Shown: positions 49,782-63,218, counted from the stretch's first letter. The stretch: 64,000 bases of DNA from Erigeron canadensis (GCF_010389155.1 NC_057768.1:44495633-44559632), one strand, 5' to 3'. A program made the numbers and translations. The notes: a model not told the origin generated them from the sequence alone.

Positions 49782-52691
49782 TTATTCTGCACACTGATAA
49801 TTATCGAGATGCATATTGTTTGATGATTTGCTTTGTTGTAAACAATCAATCTTGGGAATGATGGGAGAGTTCAACTTTCCAAAAGCTTGCCAGCAAAATG
49901 GTTGAGACATTTCGTGACCGTTTGCCTTTGGCTTGAGTTCAATATTAGATAACTTTAAGTCCATACATGGCTTGCTATCACTGCATGATAAATGAACGGG
50001 TTGTATTGTATAGGTTCCCCATATATTTTCATATGCGATATTTGCTATACTAACAGCAGATGTTTGATTTTTGCAGGTGCTATGATCACAATAGTACTGA
50101 TCAATCATGATTGGGATTTCAACTTCAGAAACTTGAATATTTGAGAACAACACTCCTCTCACCATCCCTTCTGCACCCTGCACAAAGTAATATTTTTGGC
50201 AAACTATTTATCTCTCTCGTAATCTAGAAATTTCATATCAATTTTCGATATTCATAATAATTTGTATGTTTTTTCTTTAATTTGCTATTAGTACCTGCCA
50301 TGTCTTAATCCTAACTCCAGTCATTGTATCGTGGATTTTGACGTTCTTAACAGTGATGTTGGAAACACATGCTGTTGTGCCATCTATCCCCAAGCTCCCA
50401 ATACTTATTCCATGCCCTGGTCCACAATTAACATCGTGCACAAGTACATTTTCGCATCCTGTTTGTATAGATATACAATCATCTCCTGCACACCACAAGA
50501 GTTCAGATAGCCAAACTAGTAGCTGTAGTCCTCGTACAAACTTGATTTTTTACTAAAATCGGTAACGGGTCAATATGGGGTCAGCTTAAGTCAGGTAATT
50601 TTTATTATGGGTCCAAATAGGTTGGTTGAATGCTAATTCTTGGAGAGATATCAAAGCTTAGTAGTTGTTTTACATGCTAACAAATAATGTTTAAACTTTA
50701 AACATAGAAAAGATAATTTACCACAAGCAAGGTCTGTATGGTGAATTATGACATTCTTGGAACTGCTTAAGTGGATTCCGTCTGTATTTGGACTATCAGC
50801 GGGAGATGAAATCCTGATATCAAATACTGTAACTCCATCACAGCTGTCGAATGTAAGGTGGAACTGGGGACTGTTTTGGATGGTTATTCCCGTGATTGTC
50901 ACATCAGAACCCCCAACAAACCTCAAAGCCTATATGGAAAAGAATTTATCTAATTTTAGTTTTACACTCCACCAAATGGTTTACAAATACACTTCAACAA
51001 TTACTTAGTCCTACCCATATTGAATAGCTGAGTAGGATTATGTTTTATCTCTAATGGGTCAACAGATAATAGCATTAAGGGAAACTGTGGTCAAACGGGT
51101 CTAACAAGTCAAATGGGTCAAAATTTGCCCAAAGCCTATTCAGTTTTTTCATTCAAAAACATTACTATTGGAAAAAAAATATATATATATCATAATTTAC
51201 ATACGATCAAAAATGTAAAGGGTCGAGACAAAAACTGTTTCGGGTTAACCCTACCTGACCACCCGTTTTGACATATATAACCAACCCACCCATTTTCCAT
51301 CTATATTTGATTCTTACCACTGGCCTGGTTTTGGACACTTTCTCATCCAGTGCATTGCTTACCTGCCAATGGGAGAAAACTAATATCAAGAAATGAGAAT
51401 GAAGGGAATTATATCCTGATAAACACAATAAAGTAAATTTACTTGTTGATCTTCTGTCTTTGTGATTTTGTCTAATGAAACTAATTTATCGTTGTTGTCA
51501 ATAGAATCAAGCATAGATCTGGTCCACCAAACTGAGCCGCCTCCATCAATGGTGCCTTTCCCTTGGATCGTGAATCCTACAACTTCCGTAAATTCAAGCC
51601 ATTGACCAAGTCCTGAACCCCATGCCTTGGAGTTTGTGGGAGCTAATATTGTACCATCAAGCTGCCAATATTATATATGTAGATGAGAGTGTTGATAATC
51701 ATTGTTAAATTTATATCAATGAATTATCATAATCAAAATATATGCATGGTGTTTTTGAAAGTACTGTGAGTACTAAGTAGTTTGTTGAAGGTTGGTTGAT
51801 ATAGAAACCACATAAATAAGATTTACCTGAAAAATAATGTCTTTGTGACAGTTCGCACCAGAGAACGACATGGGTCCAACGAGGAACTTATAACCCGATG
51901 GAATGATCATCGTTGATGCGCCCGCTTTACAAATATCTGACCATGCAGCTTGAAACGCCTGTTTTATTCAAAACATTGGATCATACACCCACCTTTAGTT
52001 AGCAACATATACCTCATTTCTCTGTTAATCCTATACTATATCAGTAGATTGTCTTGTTAAACTTTCAAGGTTAACTTATTTGTCATATAATATATATAAC
52101 ATATTGGTAGCTAGTTTGCATTTTCTATACAATTATTGTTGGGAATCTGTACGTATTATGCAAACTGCCATATGTATGACATAAATAATGGTGTCTCCTA
52201 ATTATTCTGCTATCTTTGCTACATAGGAGTATATAATACTATACACCTTGAATTAAACAAGTACATACTCTTCATTGATAGAAAGGATATAACACATAGA
52301 AAAAAACTTTTATACATCAAAAATGGCTAAGCAAAACTAACTATAATATTTTATAGTTAGTTTTGCTTAGCACATTGATAAGAAAAACGTATAGAACATC
52401 TTTATAACATGATATGATTAATAAGTAGCTCACCTTTATATCGTCGGATTTACCATCCCCTTTAGCTCCATAGTCGAGCACATTAAATTTCGAACCTCCT
52501 CCTTGATTTTGTTTATCAGCATTAACTTGGTATTGACCTCCTCCATGGTACTTAGAATCAAAGGAATGACCTATACTATGCCTCCAATGTTTGTCCCTTC
52601 TAGCATTGCTAGTTTCGGTACTTGAAAACCAAACAAGGGCTGCAATTAGAAGAGCAAATGTAATATTGTGATTGAAATTAGAACCAGTCAT
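49782..52691 (-). CDS. Polygalacturonase (glycoside hydrolase family 28), 482 aa
   Basis: Seven exons: 52691-52434, 51958-51827, 51661-51443, 51362-51318, 50929-50722, 50485-50295 and 50177-49782 (1449 nt). A hydrophobic N-terminus ([13 protein letters not shown]) marks a signal peptide for secretion to the cell wall, followed by a His/Lys/Gly-rich spacer before [16 protein letters not shown]. All GH28 signatures are present: NTDGIH (266-271), DDC (289-291), GHG (311-313) and RIKTWQ (346-351), so the catalytic Asp residues and His are intact. The enzyme should hydrolyse homogalacturonan in pectin, in growth, separation or fruit and pollen tissues. The long basic spacer and the 15-codon exon 4 resemble the At1g48100-like clade (inference). 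A clear TATA box lies 59 nt upstream of the ATG, so the leader is short. Intron 1 holds a perfect hairpin. Confidence 0.94.
52327..52370. repeat. Perfect 20 bp inverted repeat with 4 nt loop
   Basis: The left arm CTAAGCAAAACTAACTATAA (52327-52346), loop TATT and the exact reverse complement (52351-52370) lie in intron 1 of the polygalacturonase, about 60 nt inside the donor. Confidence 0.9.
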
Positions 52692-52749
52692 GTTTACAAG
52701 TATATTTGTGTATGTGTGTTTCTTGGAAAAATGAGATGCTCATTTGGGG

Positions 52750-52757
52750 TTTATATA
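52750..52757 (-). promoter_or_regulatory. TATA box of the first polygalacturonase
   Basis: TATATAAA on the minus strand, 59 nt before the start codon, in a CCTATATAAACC context. Confidence 0.65.
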
Positions 52758-55700
52758 GGCAAATGAAATCACCTCAATAGTAATTAATGAACCTATGTGT
52801 GTATCATCAGGCTAGCTAGCTAGCTAGGGGATTGTTTGTTGGTGCATGACATTCCTTTTTGATATGCTGACTCACATGCATCTCCTTAATTTCTATATAT
52901 CTTTATTTTCTTTTATGGCAAATATATAGTAAATACTTTTTAGTCTTTTGTTATATCTGAGTCATAGTACTATTCATTATTGGAACAAAGAAAATTTACA
53001 ACATTTTTTCTGTATAAGATAACAGGAGTTTTGGCACATGCCATTAGTTTTTTGTCATTTGAAATATGATCTGTTTAACAGAACTACTATAATTAGTATG
53101 ACTGTAAATGTAAATTTATGCTATATATGTATGATTGTCTATATATATCCACATATATGGTCCCATTTTCACAAATGGAAAAATATAATTGCAAGTCAGT
53201 TACTTGGAACCTGATGAAGATCAAGCAAATTAATGTACGTACGTGGTTTGCTATATATTTCACTTGCCCAAGAAGCATTCATTAATTTAATATAATTAAA
53301 TCTATCGATCCATTATTCATGGCCGGTGACTAAGTTTAACAAAATAGTTTCATATTACTATGATGCAATTTTACCCTCATTGGAAACCTTTAGCATGCAG
53401 TTGATAATTTGTTCACATATGAGACGGTCTTGCTAATTTGATCGAGTTGATATATACTTATCTATTACATTCCGTTAGTTAGTACCATCTCGATCTACAC
53501 GGCCGGGGTCGAGTAATATAATGTACGCATCATTCATGAGACTAGTTTCTGATCGAGGTAATCATGCATAATGGTGGCCGAATTGTTAGCTCTGTAGCTA
53601 GTTTCATCTTATCATGAGCAACAAATTAAAGGCCGGGGTCCACTAGCCCCGTCATGCATCAAATAATATGTACTCGTACTAAAAAGTTTGATCAACCTTG
53701 TATGTGAAAAAATGATGATTTGATGATTAATTTTATCTTTGGCTTTATATATAGTATTATTGGTGTTGGTATGTTACGTGAACCCTTTAGCAATTCAGAG
53801 CTTGAACTCAAACAATGATAATATATAGTATGATTAATAATTTGATTACAATGATACGATATATATATATATATATATAATAGGGTCACACTCCGGTGAG
53901 GACACTTTTAAAATAAGAACGGTGTGAACACTTAAAAACATCATTTTGATGCATTAAAAGTCTATAAAACTAACATAGTGCATAACTAATTAGCATTACT
54001 CAAGTGTTTAACAACACATTAAAAGCACAATATTTCATTTTTATAGTGTAAAATGTGGGGATTATATCGTTCCAAAAAAAATGTGGGGATTATATGACAT
54101 CTAGAAGACATATACTGATATACGTGTAATCACCCCCTTTCTTATATGTCTACAATATTCCTAAGTATTGGATTTAAATTGTTATTTAAGAAGTGAGTAT
54201 GAGTTATGTACCTAGATAATTGTCTTGTCTATTTTAACAAATCTAAGAAATTTGTCCGGGAATGGAGATATAGTTATAACATACCAAAATTTTAGTTTAA
54301 TATTTAAGAAACAAAATATACAAAATCATATGAAAGCTGTGTCTTGTCCGTTAGTATTGTTCATGTTTCTTCCAAACATGGTTATATTTTTGTTGTAGAG
54401 GTTTTTGTTAAAATACACAATCCCTTGCTTGCTAAACATGCTCTATAAATAAATTATTGAAATTAGTGTAGAAAATATGTGTAAATTAATACATGAATTT
54501 TATATTTTCTCTTTTGAAATATTGTATTTTTGATTAGTTTTTGTTGTGAAAAATGTCACCATTCCATTATTTTAACTCGTATATATGTAAATTGTATGTT
54601 AATTAAACTATATACAAAACGTATACTTTTTGTATAAAAGTCGACAAACATGTGTGTATAAGTTTTACAGAACTTGTGAAAGCTAAAGAAATGTATCCAA
54701 TTAGCACATTAATTAATTAATTACTTCAGGGGGTTATTACTACTTTTGTACTAGAGGTAAATCCAAAGTTTTACCACATATACTTATTATTCGTATTCAT
54801 TAAATTTCCGTCCAATTAATTAGCAAGATACTTAATCTACTTTGGATAAAACTTGTAATTAAGTGTAAGTTAAGAACACCGTTATATATACAAGATATAC
54901 GAGTAGTAATTAATATATAGTCGTTTCATGCATTGGGATATTTCTCCTTACAGTTATTTTTACTGCTTACGTTAATATTCGTCCAAATAATTCTTTTACT
55001 TTTTCAAAAATGCATTAATATTCAAAACTTTTGAGTTATAATAGGTAAAAAAGACCCACACGTGTTGTCATGAATTATTGACTTTCATTGCATTTAGATG
55101 AATACAAGACACAAGTAATCGGGATGGAAAACCTTTTCAAAATTTACTTGATTTTCATGACCACACGAGTTTGGCTCATAACGGTCCTATTACCTATGAT
55201 GGGTGCATTATTATGTTCCTTGACGCACATATATATGACATATATGCCGTACTTTGGTTCCTAAACCAAAAACCATTACCATATAGCATCTATCATATCG
55301 CGTATGCTTCATATCGTATTGTCATGCCTTTCATCCCACGGTAAGTAATGCATGATCAGGAGTAAAGAAATCTGAAAAGACGATTAAAATTAGCCCGCCC
55401 ATGAACATTATTAGCATTGTAATAACGGGATTACATGTGTATTATAGTCACGGTTCAAGACATTGTTTAACTTAACGCAACCACTTACGCTAATTAGTAT
55501 TGTTCAGTATATATGGAAAGTCGCCTATTTATGGACGTTAATTGGAACTTTGATGTTACTTCATATGTTCATGTTCTTACCTTTTTACATGTGAAAAGAC
55601 ATTAACCAAATATAACTCTGCAAGATTGTGTGGTGGACCATAATCAAAGACTATGACAATATATATCTTTTTGCTAAGTAACAGTCATATGGATAGATTA

Positions 55701-56368
55701 GAAATAGAATTATAATAGTGTACCACTTTAATACAATTTCTTTCCTACATGAATGACATCAATTGTCCATTGATGTAATTACTTAAGAAATGTTGGAAAG
55801 ACTACCTCCAAGTTAAGAAAATTCAACTCATGAACACATGTTCAATAGAACGTAGTTAGTCATTGCTTAACTTTTTGTAACACTTGATATCTAAATATCT
55901 AATCAACTGTTAATTAAGGATGGTGGCTTGATGGAGACGGTTAATGCTAATCTGGCTGGTTAAGCAACCCCTGGCTATAACTGAAACAAAGAGGGGGGGC
56001 TTTTTAAGGCCTAAGCGGTTGTCAATAAAGCAGATGCGAGCAGCAACTTTGTACAAAATTATATACACTGAGGTTATAATTAGGGTATGCGCTATTGTTA
56101 ACAAGCTTAATTCAGATATCGATGAACATTACAAATATATAATGTATTTGTGTTGAATTTATAAACATCAAATGTATGTAATAAGCGACTCAAGAATAAA
56201 AAGTATGTACATGAAGGAACTATTTATCTATTTAAAAGATGTCTTTGACTACAGATGTCAGCATCTAGTTATACTCATTAGTTGTTACAACTTGAAATGA
56301 ATACCTTGTATACTCACACGACGCTCAAATGCTTAGATAATATTCAAACCTCTTGAGCAACTAACAAA
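52758..56368. other. 3.6 kb intergenic region between the polygalacturonases
   Basis: AT-rich. At 53881-54080, after a (TA)n run, the sequence GGGTCACACTCCGGTGAGGA with repeated GAACACTT phrases looks like one end of a MITE, but its partner end was not found. At 55940-56100 is a slightly G/C-richer patch with no recognisable protein. No gene supported. Confidence 0.4.
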
Positions 56369-59300
56369 CTAAAGTTCAGTATGGATCAAAAACTCACTCC
56401 CGAGTTCATTTCCTTCAGATGGATTGTTGAACGAGTCATTAGAGGGCATCAAACAGTCTGCAGGAGGTTGAACATAGCCATAGATAAAGCCCTCAACAGA
56501 GTTGCAGAAAGTTGCAGCAGCTTTCCCATCAGTTCTCCGTAAGTTTATGTTATTGAGAACAATTTGTTTACAGGGAACCGAGTCACTGCAAGCAAATTTC
56601 ATCGCATTTGGACTTTTTGACGTCCCACTGATGTTTTGATACATAATTTGACTTACCTCCACAGCTGAAGTCTGTACATATATATAAAAAAAGATGATTG
56701 TACCTTTGGCAACACTTGCTTTTCTTCTTGGAAACCTAATAAAAGTTGAGGTGATCATAAAATATAAAAGTGGTAACATGAGTGGGTTGGGTAACAGGTC
56801 TAAATACCCAATTTATTAGAATGGTCAAGTTGGGTTATGTCAAAAACAGAATTGTCCAGATTATCGTGTTTTCTAACAAATAATTTGGGTGTTACATAAA
56901 TAACTTAATATCAGATATATTTCATTAGTATTTCTGTATGCAATGGTTTAAGAAGCTACCATTAAAAAACAATTTAGGAAACTTTCAACTGTGCTTCCTT
57001 GTAAGCTAATATGCGTATCTTATGAGTTTGACCAGTTAGAGATAAAGCATACCCCAATGGCCCAATGGAGCCATTATTAGTAAATGAGTTGAAATGGTCA
57101 CCTAAAACTTCTATAGGTACAAAATTTGGTTGCAACCAAAATATTTATCAATTACATATTAACAATCAAAAAATTATTAGACTTGCATCATTTAGGTCTA
57201 ACAAAGGTGGGATCCCATATACCATACACTTAATTTAGGCTTTGTTAACAGGTAATGACGTGCTTTCAACTTACCAACAACTTAAACTACTTCAATTTTG
57301 ACTTCAACTTTTTAATCTGAATTACTATTAAGCTGCAACAATGTCATCAATGTGATTCTGCAAATCCATAATACAAATTGTATCTTAAAGTGACCTTTGA
57401 AAATAGCGTAAAAGATGGGTTATGAAGATGGTATGAAATTATATCAGAACTACATTCCAAACTATTTCATGAAACACTCATTCCCCATGATGTATTTCAT
57501 TGGTCCACTTTCATTTCTTCTCACATCATAGAACCTGATCTTTTTCTCACGCCATATAAATAGGACCCATAAATGATCAACGTGATCATGATCCCACTAA
57601 AGTTGTGTTTGGTTTAAGAGTTTAGGAACAGAGCAATGGGAATGACAGTAAAACATGGTGTTTGTTTGAAAGGGTTATAGTAAACAAACTAGAGGGGTGG
57701 GTTTTACAAAACCACTTTACTATCAAAAACATATGCCCGTAGTATTTCCTATTACAAAACAAATGCCACAAAAGTATTTACAGGCGTGGACTATACCTGA
57801 TTTTGACAGCTTTTAGGCGAATCGCAATAAAATTGATCGACAATAATGGGGTTAGCCACATCTACCATTTGAACGTTCTGGTAGCGAACAGCTCTAACGT
57901 AACCAGATCCTCCCTGTGTCAGAAACAAGTAAACATATGTTTGACAAAAAATCTAAAAATATTCTTCAGCAATGACAAGATAATGGATCTTAAATACCCA
58001 ATTACATATTCACTTTTTTTTTGTGATCGTGGGATAATATGTAAATCTAAAGTGATACATAGCTAAAGAAAGAAGTGTTGCCGCTTTTAAAGGGCAAATG
58101 GTGTAAAACATATTCATCAAGTATTACAACATGGGGCAGAGATAAATCATATGTGCCACTAATGCAATAGTATCTGGGCTTGTGTCAACTTTCAAGAACC
58201 ACTTGCACCTCAAATCCAATATAACGAGGACCACACATATTGATGAATAAATGATAACTTTCCAAGCAAGAAAGTTACCAATTTTATATGGTAACCCCTT
58301 GCCTTTGAGAACAAAGCCACAAAGGTCAAGGATTTGGATCATCAATCCTGGAAAATGGCCAGAAGTCCTCTGGAAGTTGTCTCTCTACCTTTGGGCAGGG
58401 TTAAGATGGTCTACATCTTACCTCCCCCATACCTCATGGAAGACAGGATTGGGTAACTATTGATTTGATTTTTTTTTCTAAGCAAAAAATAAGTACCTGC
58501 CATGTCTTAATCCTAAGGCCATTTGTAGTGCCTTTGAGGAATGCCGAATCCAAGACTACTGCTGTGACGAAACCCGTAGAGTTATTTTGTCCAAGGCTTC
58601 CTATACTGGCATAGCCAAAATGTGCCAAAACCCTGGGATGAGTTTCTGTGTTTGTCTACTATTCCTTATATATTGTTAGAAACCAATTATTCATTTTAAA
58701 TATATAAATAGTAAGCACCTGATTCCATGACCAGGCCCACAATATATCGTCTTCATTTTGATATTAGAGCAACCACTCACGATTGAGACACAGTCATCAC
58801 CTAAGTATCACATACAAGACTGATGTATCATTAATTTTTTCAACCCCCTTCATCTGTTTATTGTTGCAAAATCATCTTTCTTTGAGAAGATACCAAAACA
58901 ATGACATTTCTTTTAACAGTGTTATATTACTGTAGGATATTAAATGTAGTCGTACTTGGCACGTTTTGTCCATAATAGTCGGCTGTTGAAACCTCTAGTG
59001 CTTTTTTGTGTAGTAACATGAATGGTGGTTTGGTTAGAAGAGTATTGTTTGACTTCTGAGGTCAAATCTACTACTTGTTGAAAAAGATGTAGTGATTCAA
59101 TTAGAGTTTAGGGTTTTGACACCAACCTGTTACCATGGCAGTATGTTGTCCAAGGTTCATTGTGGTATAAAATGTGAATCATTCATTTCAAGTTTTGAAT
59201 TACCTAGTATGCTTACACTTGGAATCAAATTGTACCCTTTTTCAAAAGAGTGGTTAGTATGGAATCCATTCTCATATTGCTTCTTTCAAGGTAAACAAGA

Positions 59301-60930
59301 ATTTAATAAAAAAGAAAAAAAAAGAATAATTAAGAACCTGTCCCAATTTTAGTGTTCTGAATAACGACATTTTTAGATGCAGTAAGATGGATTCCGTCGG
59401 TGTTAGGACTGTCTTCAGGAGCCGAGACTACAACATTGAAGATGCGAATAGATTCAGAACGTGATATAGTAAAATGCATCTGTTGGCTGTTCTGGACAGT
59501 AAGACCATTCACTTCAATAGATGAACTTTGATCAATTGTTAGTGCCTGCATTAAGTCTTCCATTAAAAAAATTCATTGATAATTGATAGAATATTTAAGA
59601 TAACTGTTAGCATATTCAAGAAACTAAGAAATTTCTTACCGTGGGAGCTCCTACACATGGCTGCAAAGGACCCCACAAACATTAGAAAGGAAAAATGATT
59701 AGTGTCAATATACTATTGATTAAGTTGGACATAACTAAAAATGATTCGGAATATTTATACATTTGTTTTGTTCTTTTTGCAAGATGCAGCCCACCATTTC
59801 TTCCCTGATCCATCAATAACTCCGTGTCCTTGGAAAAGGACTCCTGTGAGATTAGAAAAGTAGAGCCAAATTCTAGGGTTTCTAGGATCCCAGTTACTTG
59901 GTTCATTTGGTGCTACAATTGTCCCATCAATCTGTATCATGTCGATAGTAAATTGCCAGGAATGTTAATGATAAGAACACTTAAAAGCATACCACTTAGA
60001 TTCTCGCAGCCATTGTCATCCAAATTGACATATCAAAACACAAAATTTAAAGAGTATTATGAATCTATATAAGAAAAGGTCATTGTTTGTGAACTAAAGC
60101 ATAAAATATGAACTGTTGAACATCTGGATTTGGTACGTACCCTGAGTCAAATTTAAGTGATGTGTTAAATATGACTTTGATAATGCAAAAAATACAATTA
60201 AAGAATCTTTTATTACACATGCAAGTGAAAAGAAAAAGAATATGAAAGTTCAGTGATCATGTAATCGATTTTCTCAAGCTTAAATGTTTGATTAATTGTC
60301 AAAATGTAAGAAATTTGACGTATTACAATCTCTCTGAAATAATAATCCCAAAAGATGGAATGTTAACCAATTTAATGGGGCATCCGAAATAATATGTATC
60401 GCTAATTTAGCGAGACATGTGGGATATATTTTTTAAGATATGCAGAGGTATAAAGTGTAGATTACCTGAATGATTAAATTTTCTTCGCAGGGTCCTTTAA
60501 ATCTTGTTGCATTAACTAGATAAGTGCTATCTGGAGGAACCAAAAGCACAGCTGATGGCGTAGAGCATGCTTGCTTCCATGCATTACCAAAGGCCTGTAA
60601 TGCAAGACAGAAAGGAAAAAAAAAAAAAACAGATGTAATATCCTTAGTGAGTCATAAAACTCAAAATTCAGCATAACAACTTAGTTTATTACAGTCAAAG
60701 AATATCCTTAAGACTACAACTAATATCATATTCACCTTTGTGTCATCAGCTATGCCATCTCCAACAGCACCAAAACTATCAACATTCACGAGTACTTTGC
60801 TACCATGTTCACTTAAACATGAAGGTAAGTCAAATAACTCAATTTCACCTTCTATTTCCAGACTCCTGATCTTACCCGAGTAAAAAACCAATAACAGGAC
60901 AACAAAAGAAATGCATAGGGTCTTGCTCAT
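56369..60930 (-). CDS. Polygalacturonase (glycoside hydrolase family 28), 444 aa
   Basis: Nine exons: 60930-60736, 60594-60466, 59931-59761, 59660-59640, 59545-59338, 58800-58719, 58605-58497, 57913-57797 and 56671-56369 (1335 nt). The signal peptide is MSKTLCISFVVLLLVFYSG. The catalytic set is complete: NTDGIH (220-225), DDC (243-245), GHGIS (265-269, the Ser codon split by an intron) and RIKTWQ (300-305). Exon 4 is a 21 nt micro-exon encoding PCVGAPT, flanked by good splice sites. The protein should be a secreted endo- or exo-polygalacturonase. It shares the DDC-to-RIK core with the neighbour at 49782 but has no His-rich spacer and extra introns (inside GHGIS and after CQNQ), so the two are old relatives. 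A TATAAA lies about 66 nt upstream of the ATG. Confidence 0.93.
58160..58460 (-). mobile_element. Au-like SINE fragment in an intron of the second polygalacturonase
   Basis: On the minus strand, GAGGTATGGGGGAGGTAAGA, TGTAGACCATCTTAACC and CCAAAGGTAGAGAGAC succeed one another, the order seen in the middle of plant Au-type SINEs. A related scrap lies at 1480-1570. No clean target duplication was found. Confidence 0.45.
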
Positions 60931-60995
60931 GATTTATGGATTCTAACAGCTTCAAGATACTGTTTGATATGTGTAAATCAAATGAATTCAAGAGA

Positions 60996-61001
60996 TTTAT
61001 A
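60996..61001 (-). promoter_or_regulatory. TATA box of the second polygalacturonase
   Basis: TATAAA on the minus strand within CATATAAATC, about 66 nt before the start codon. Confidence 0.5.
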
Positions 61002-61241
61002 TGTTAATATTAGTGCTAACATGGTCATTTTGATGGGTAATATATTTGGCTTGGCTTTAAAGTCCATGAAGGTGTAAGATCTTCCACACGAACAACACTT
61101 CAAATGTAAGAATATACATTTTTTAGATATCTTTGCTTCTCATCAAATACATGTTTTAGTGCAGCATGTCAAAAAGTGTCTCTTCTGTTGGCCCACGCTT
61201 AATCACAGCCTTTTTTTGCTGATAGTGATTGTTAACATTAG

Positions 61242-63218
61242 TTAAACAATAAGTATTTCACTTTGAATCTTTCTGGCTAGTGCAACATCTCTAGTATGTT
61301 TAGAGGTTTCATATTCCCCGATTTCTGAATAAAAGTTTGAAGCTTGTAACCAAGCTTCAGGGTTTGAGGGCTCAATCTTTATTAATAATTCTGCAATTCT
61401 CCTTCCTACTGCTTCATTTCGATGGACCCTACAATGGTGCAACAATGAACTCCATATGAAAGATTCATCACTAACTTGTGCTTGTTTTAGCAATACTTCG
61501 GCTTCTTCAAGTGAACCTTTGCACCCAAGAAGGTCAACCATGCAAGCCAAATGTTGACTGTCAGGGTCAACACCATGTACAGTCTTCATTGAGTCAAACA
61601 CCATCTTTCCTTCTTGAACCATTCCAGAATGGTTGCAAGCTGTTAATACACATAGGAACATAACTTTATCTGGTTTTAGACCCTTGTTAATCATTTCTTC
61701 AAAAAATTTGAGACATTCTGTTCCCATTTTGTTGCGAGAATGTGCACTGATGATTGACGTAAAACAAATTACATTTGGTGAAGAAAGCTGTTTGAAAACC
61801 TTGCAAGACGACTTAACTTGTCCAAATCTTGAATAACTATCTATTAATGAACAGGAGACTGCAAGATCTTGATGAAAACCAGATTTCACAGCACAATTAT
61901 GCAATGATTTACAGTTCGTCAAGCTGGCATAAGATGACCTTGACAATGCATTGATTGAGGTTGATAGACTAACTTCGTCAAACCCAATGTCTTCATCAAG
62001 CATCAAACCAAACAGCTCAATCACATCTTCCACAATGCCACACCTTGCTAATGACGTCATTAAGGAATTGCATACCTCAAGAGTTCTGGCAGGAACATTT
62101 TCATATATTGACACTGACCTATCTATCATACCACATTTTCCATACATATCAATCAAAGCAGATTGAATGTAACTACTACCAAGATCAAACCCTAGTTTCA
62201 CGACGCAACAGTGTACCTGTTTTCCAAGAAGAATATCCGCATTCCCACTACACAAATTCAACAACCCCACAAACGAACGAATCGATGGCTTCTTTCCCCA
62301 TACCTGCATCATAGAAAAGACCCCAACGGCATTGCCTCCAAGCCCATTATAAGCATAGACAGAAACTAAAGAATTCCAAGAAATCACATCGTCCATCGGA
62401 ATAACCTCAAATGATCTTTCCGCATCACTTAAACTCCCACAAGCACTATAAAAATCGACCAAAGCATTCGAAACAAACACATCTGATGCAGGCCATCCCA
62501 CCTTTATAGCATAACAATGCATCTCCTTCCCTTCATCAACAAACCTCTCATTCCCAAACCCACGAATCAAATAACAAAATGTGACAGGATTAGGCACCAC
62601 ACCTTCTCTTTTCATCCTAGAATACAATTCCAACTTCTCCGACATCCCAAACTTACAAAAACCTCTCAACAACTGATTCCACGTCGCAACATGCCTTTCG
62701 GGTAAATCATTAAACAATCTCAAAGCAACATCCAAACAACCCATACTAATATAAAGATCAATCAATGCAGTTCCAACATACACATTCAAACTCAACCCAA
62801 GAACAATCACTCTACTATGAACTCGAAGTCCTTCAAGATACAACCTTTCACAACTAAACATACCCAAAACAGTCGAAAACGTGGACGGGCTTTCGACAAA
62901 TCCTTGTGAAACCATCTGGGTATATACAAACAATGCTTTTCTTGAAAACCCATTGAGCTTATAACCTGAAATAAGTATGTTCCATGTTATTACGTCACGT
63001 ACAGACATTTCGTCGAACAGTTGGTGTGCGTGATCAACTGAGCCACATTTCATTAGACTTTCGATCTGTCGGTTACATGCATAAACTGTATCTCGAGGAT
63101 TTGGTTCAAAGTAAGAGTCCGGGAAGAAGAAAGATGTCGTGGTTGATACGTTTCGGACAAACGTGGGACTGAAGTTTGAGATCAGTGGGGCAATAGCGAC
63201 CAGTATTTTCCTCCGCAT
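61242..63218 (-). CDS. Pentatricopeptide repeat protein, PLS class, organellar
   Basis: An intronless 658-codon gene, as usual for this family. The N-terminus is basic and Ser/Thr-rich (MRRKILVAIAPLIS...NVSTTTSF) and fits a mitochondrial presequence. Around fifteen PPR motifs of P, L and S type follow from about residue 45, with landmarks such as DVITWNILISGYKLNGFSRK, HVATWNQLLRGFCKFG, DVISWNSLVSVYAYNG and NVICFTSIISAHSRNK. A weak E-type domain follows (HLACMVDLLGCKGSLEEAE ... SFIWSSLLHHCRVH), and the protein ends without a DYW domain. Such proteins bind organellar RNA and often act in C-to-U editing with a DYW partner, or in processing. The target site cannot be named. The start ATG directly precedes the basic leader. 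No frameshift or premature stop. Confidence 0.93.
   Translation of the reverse strand: MRRKILVAIAPLISNFSPTFVRNVSTTTSFFFPDSYFEPNPRDTVYACNRQIESLMKCGSVDHAHQLFDEMSVRDVITWNILISGYKLNGFSRKALFVYTQMVSQGFVESPSTFSTVLGMFSCERLYLEGLRVHSRVIVLGLSLNVYVGTALIDLYISMGCLDVALRLFNDLPERHVATWNQLLRGFCKFGMSEKLELYSRMKREGVVPNPVTFCYLIRGFGNERFVDEGKEMHCYAIKVGWPASDVFVSNALVDFYSACGSLSDAERSFEVIPMDDVISWNSLVSVYAYNGLGGNAVGVFSMMQVWGKKPSIRSFVGLLNLCSGNADILLGKQVHCCVVKLGFDLGSSYIQSALIDMYGKCGMIDRSVSIYENVPARTLEVCNSLMTSLARCGIVEDVIELFGLMLDEDIGFDEVSLSTSINALSRSSYASLTNCKSLHNCAVKSGFHQDLAVSCSLIDSYSRFGQVKSSCKVFKQLSSPNVICFTSIISAHSRNKMGTECLKFFEEMINKGLKPDKVMFLCVLTACNHSGMVQEGKMVFDSMKTVHGVDPDSQHLACMVDLLGCKGSLEEAEVLLKQAQVSDESFIWSSLLHHCRVHRNEAVGRRIAELLIKIEPSNPEAWLQASNFYSEIGEYETSKHTRDVALARKIQSEILIV

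Noticed and set aside
55910..56156. Overlapping open frames on both strands between the polygalacturonases
   Set aside because: Neither frame resembles a known protein and the patch is short; left as unassigned.
61478..62705. Plus-strand open frames opposite the PPR gene
   Set aside because: Antisense shadows of an intact 658-codon gene.
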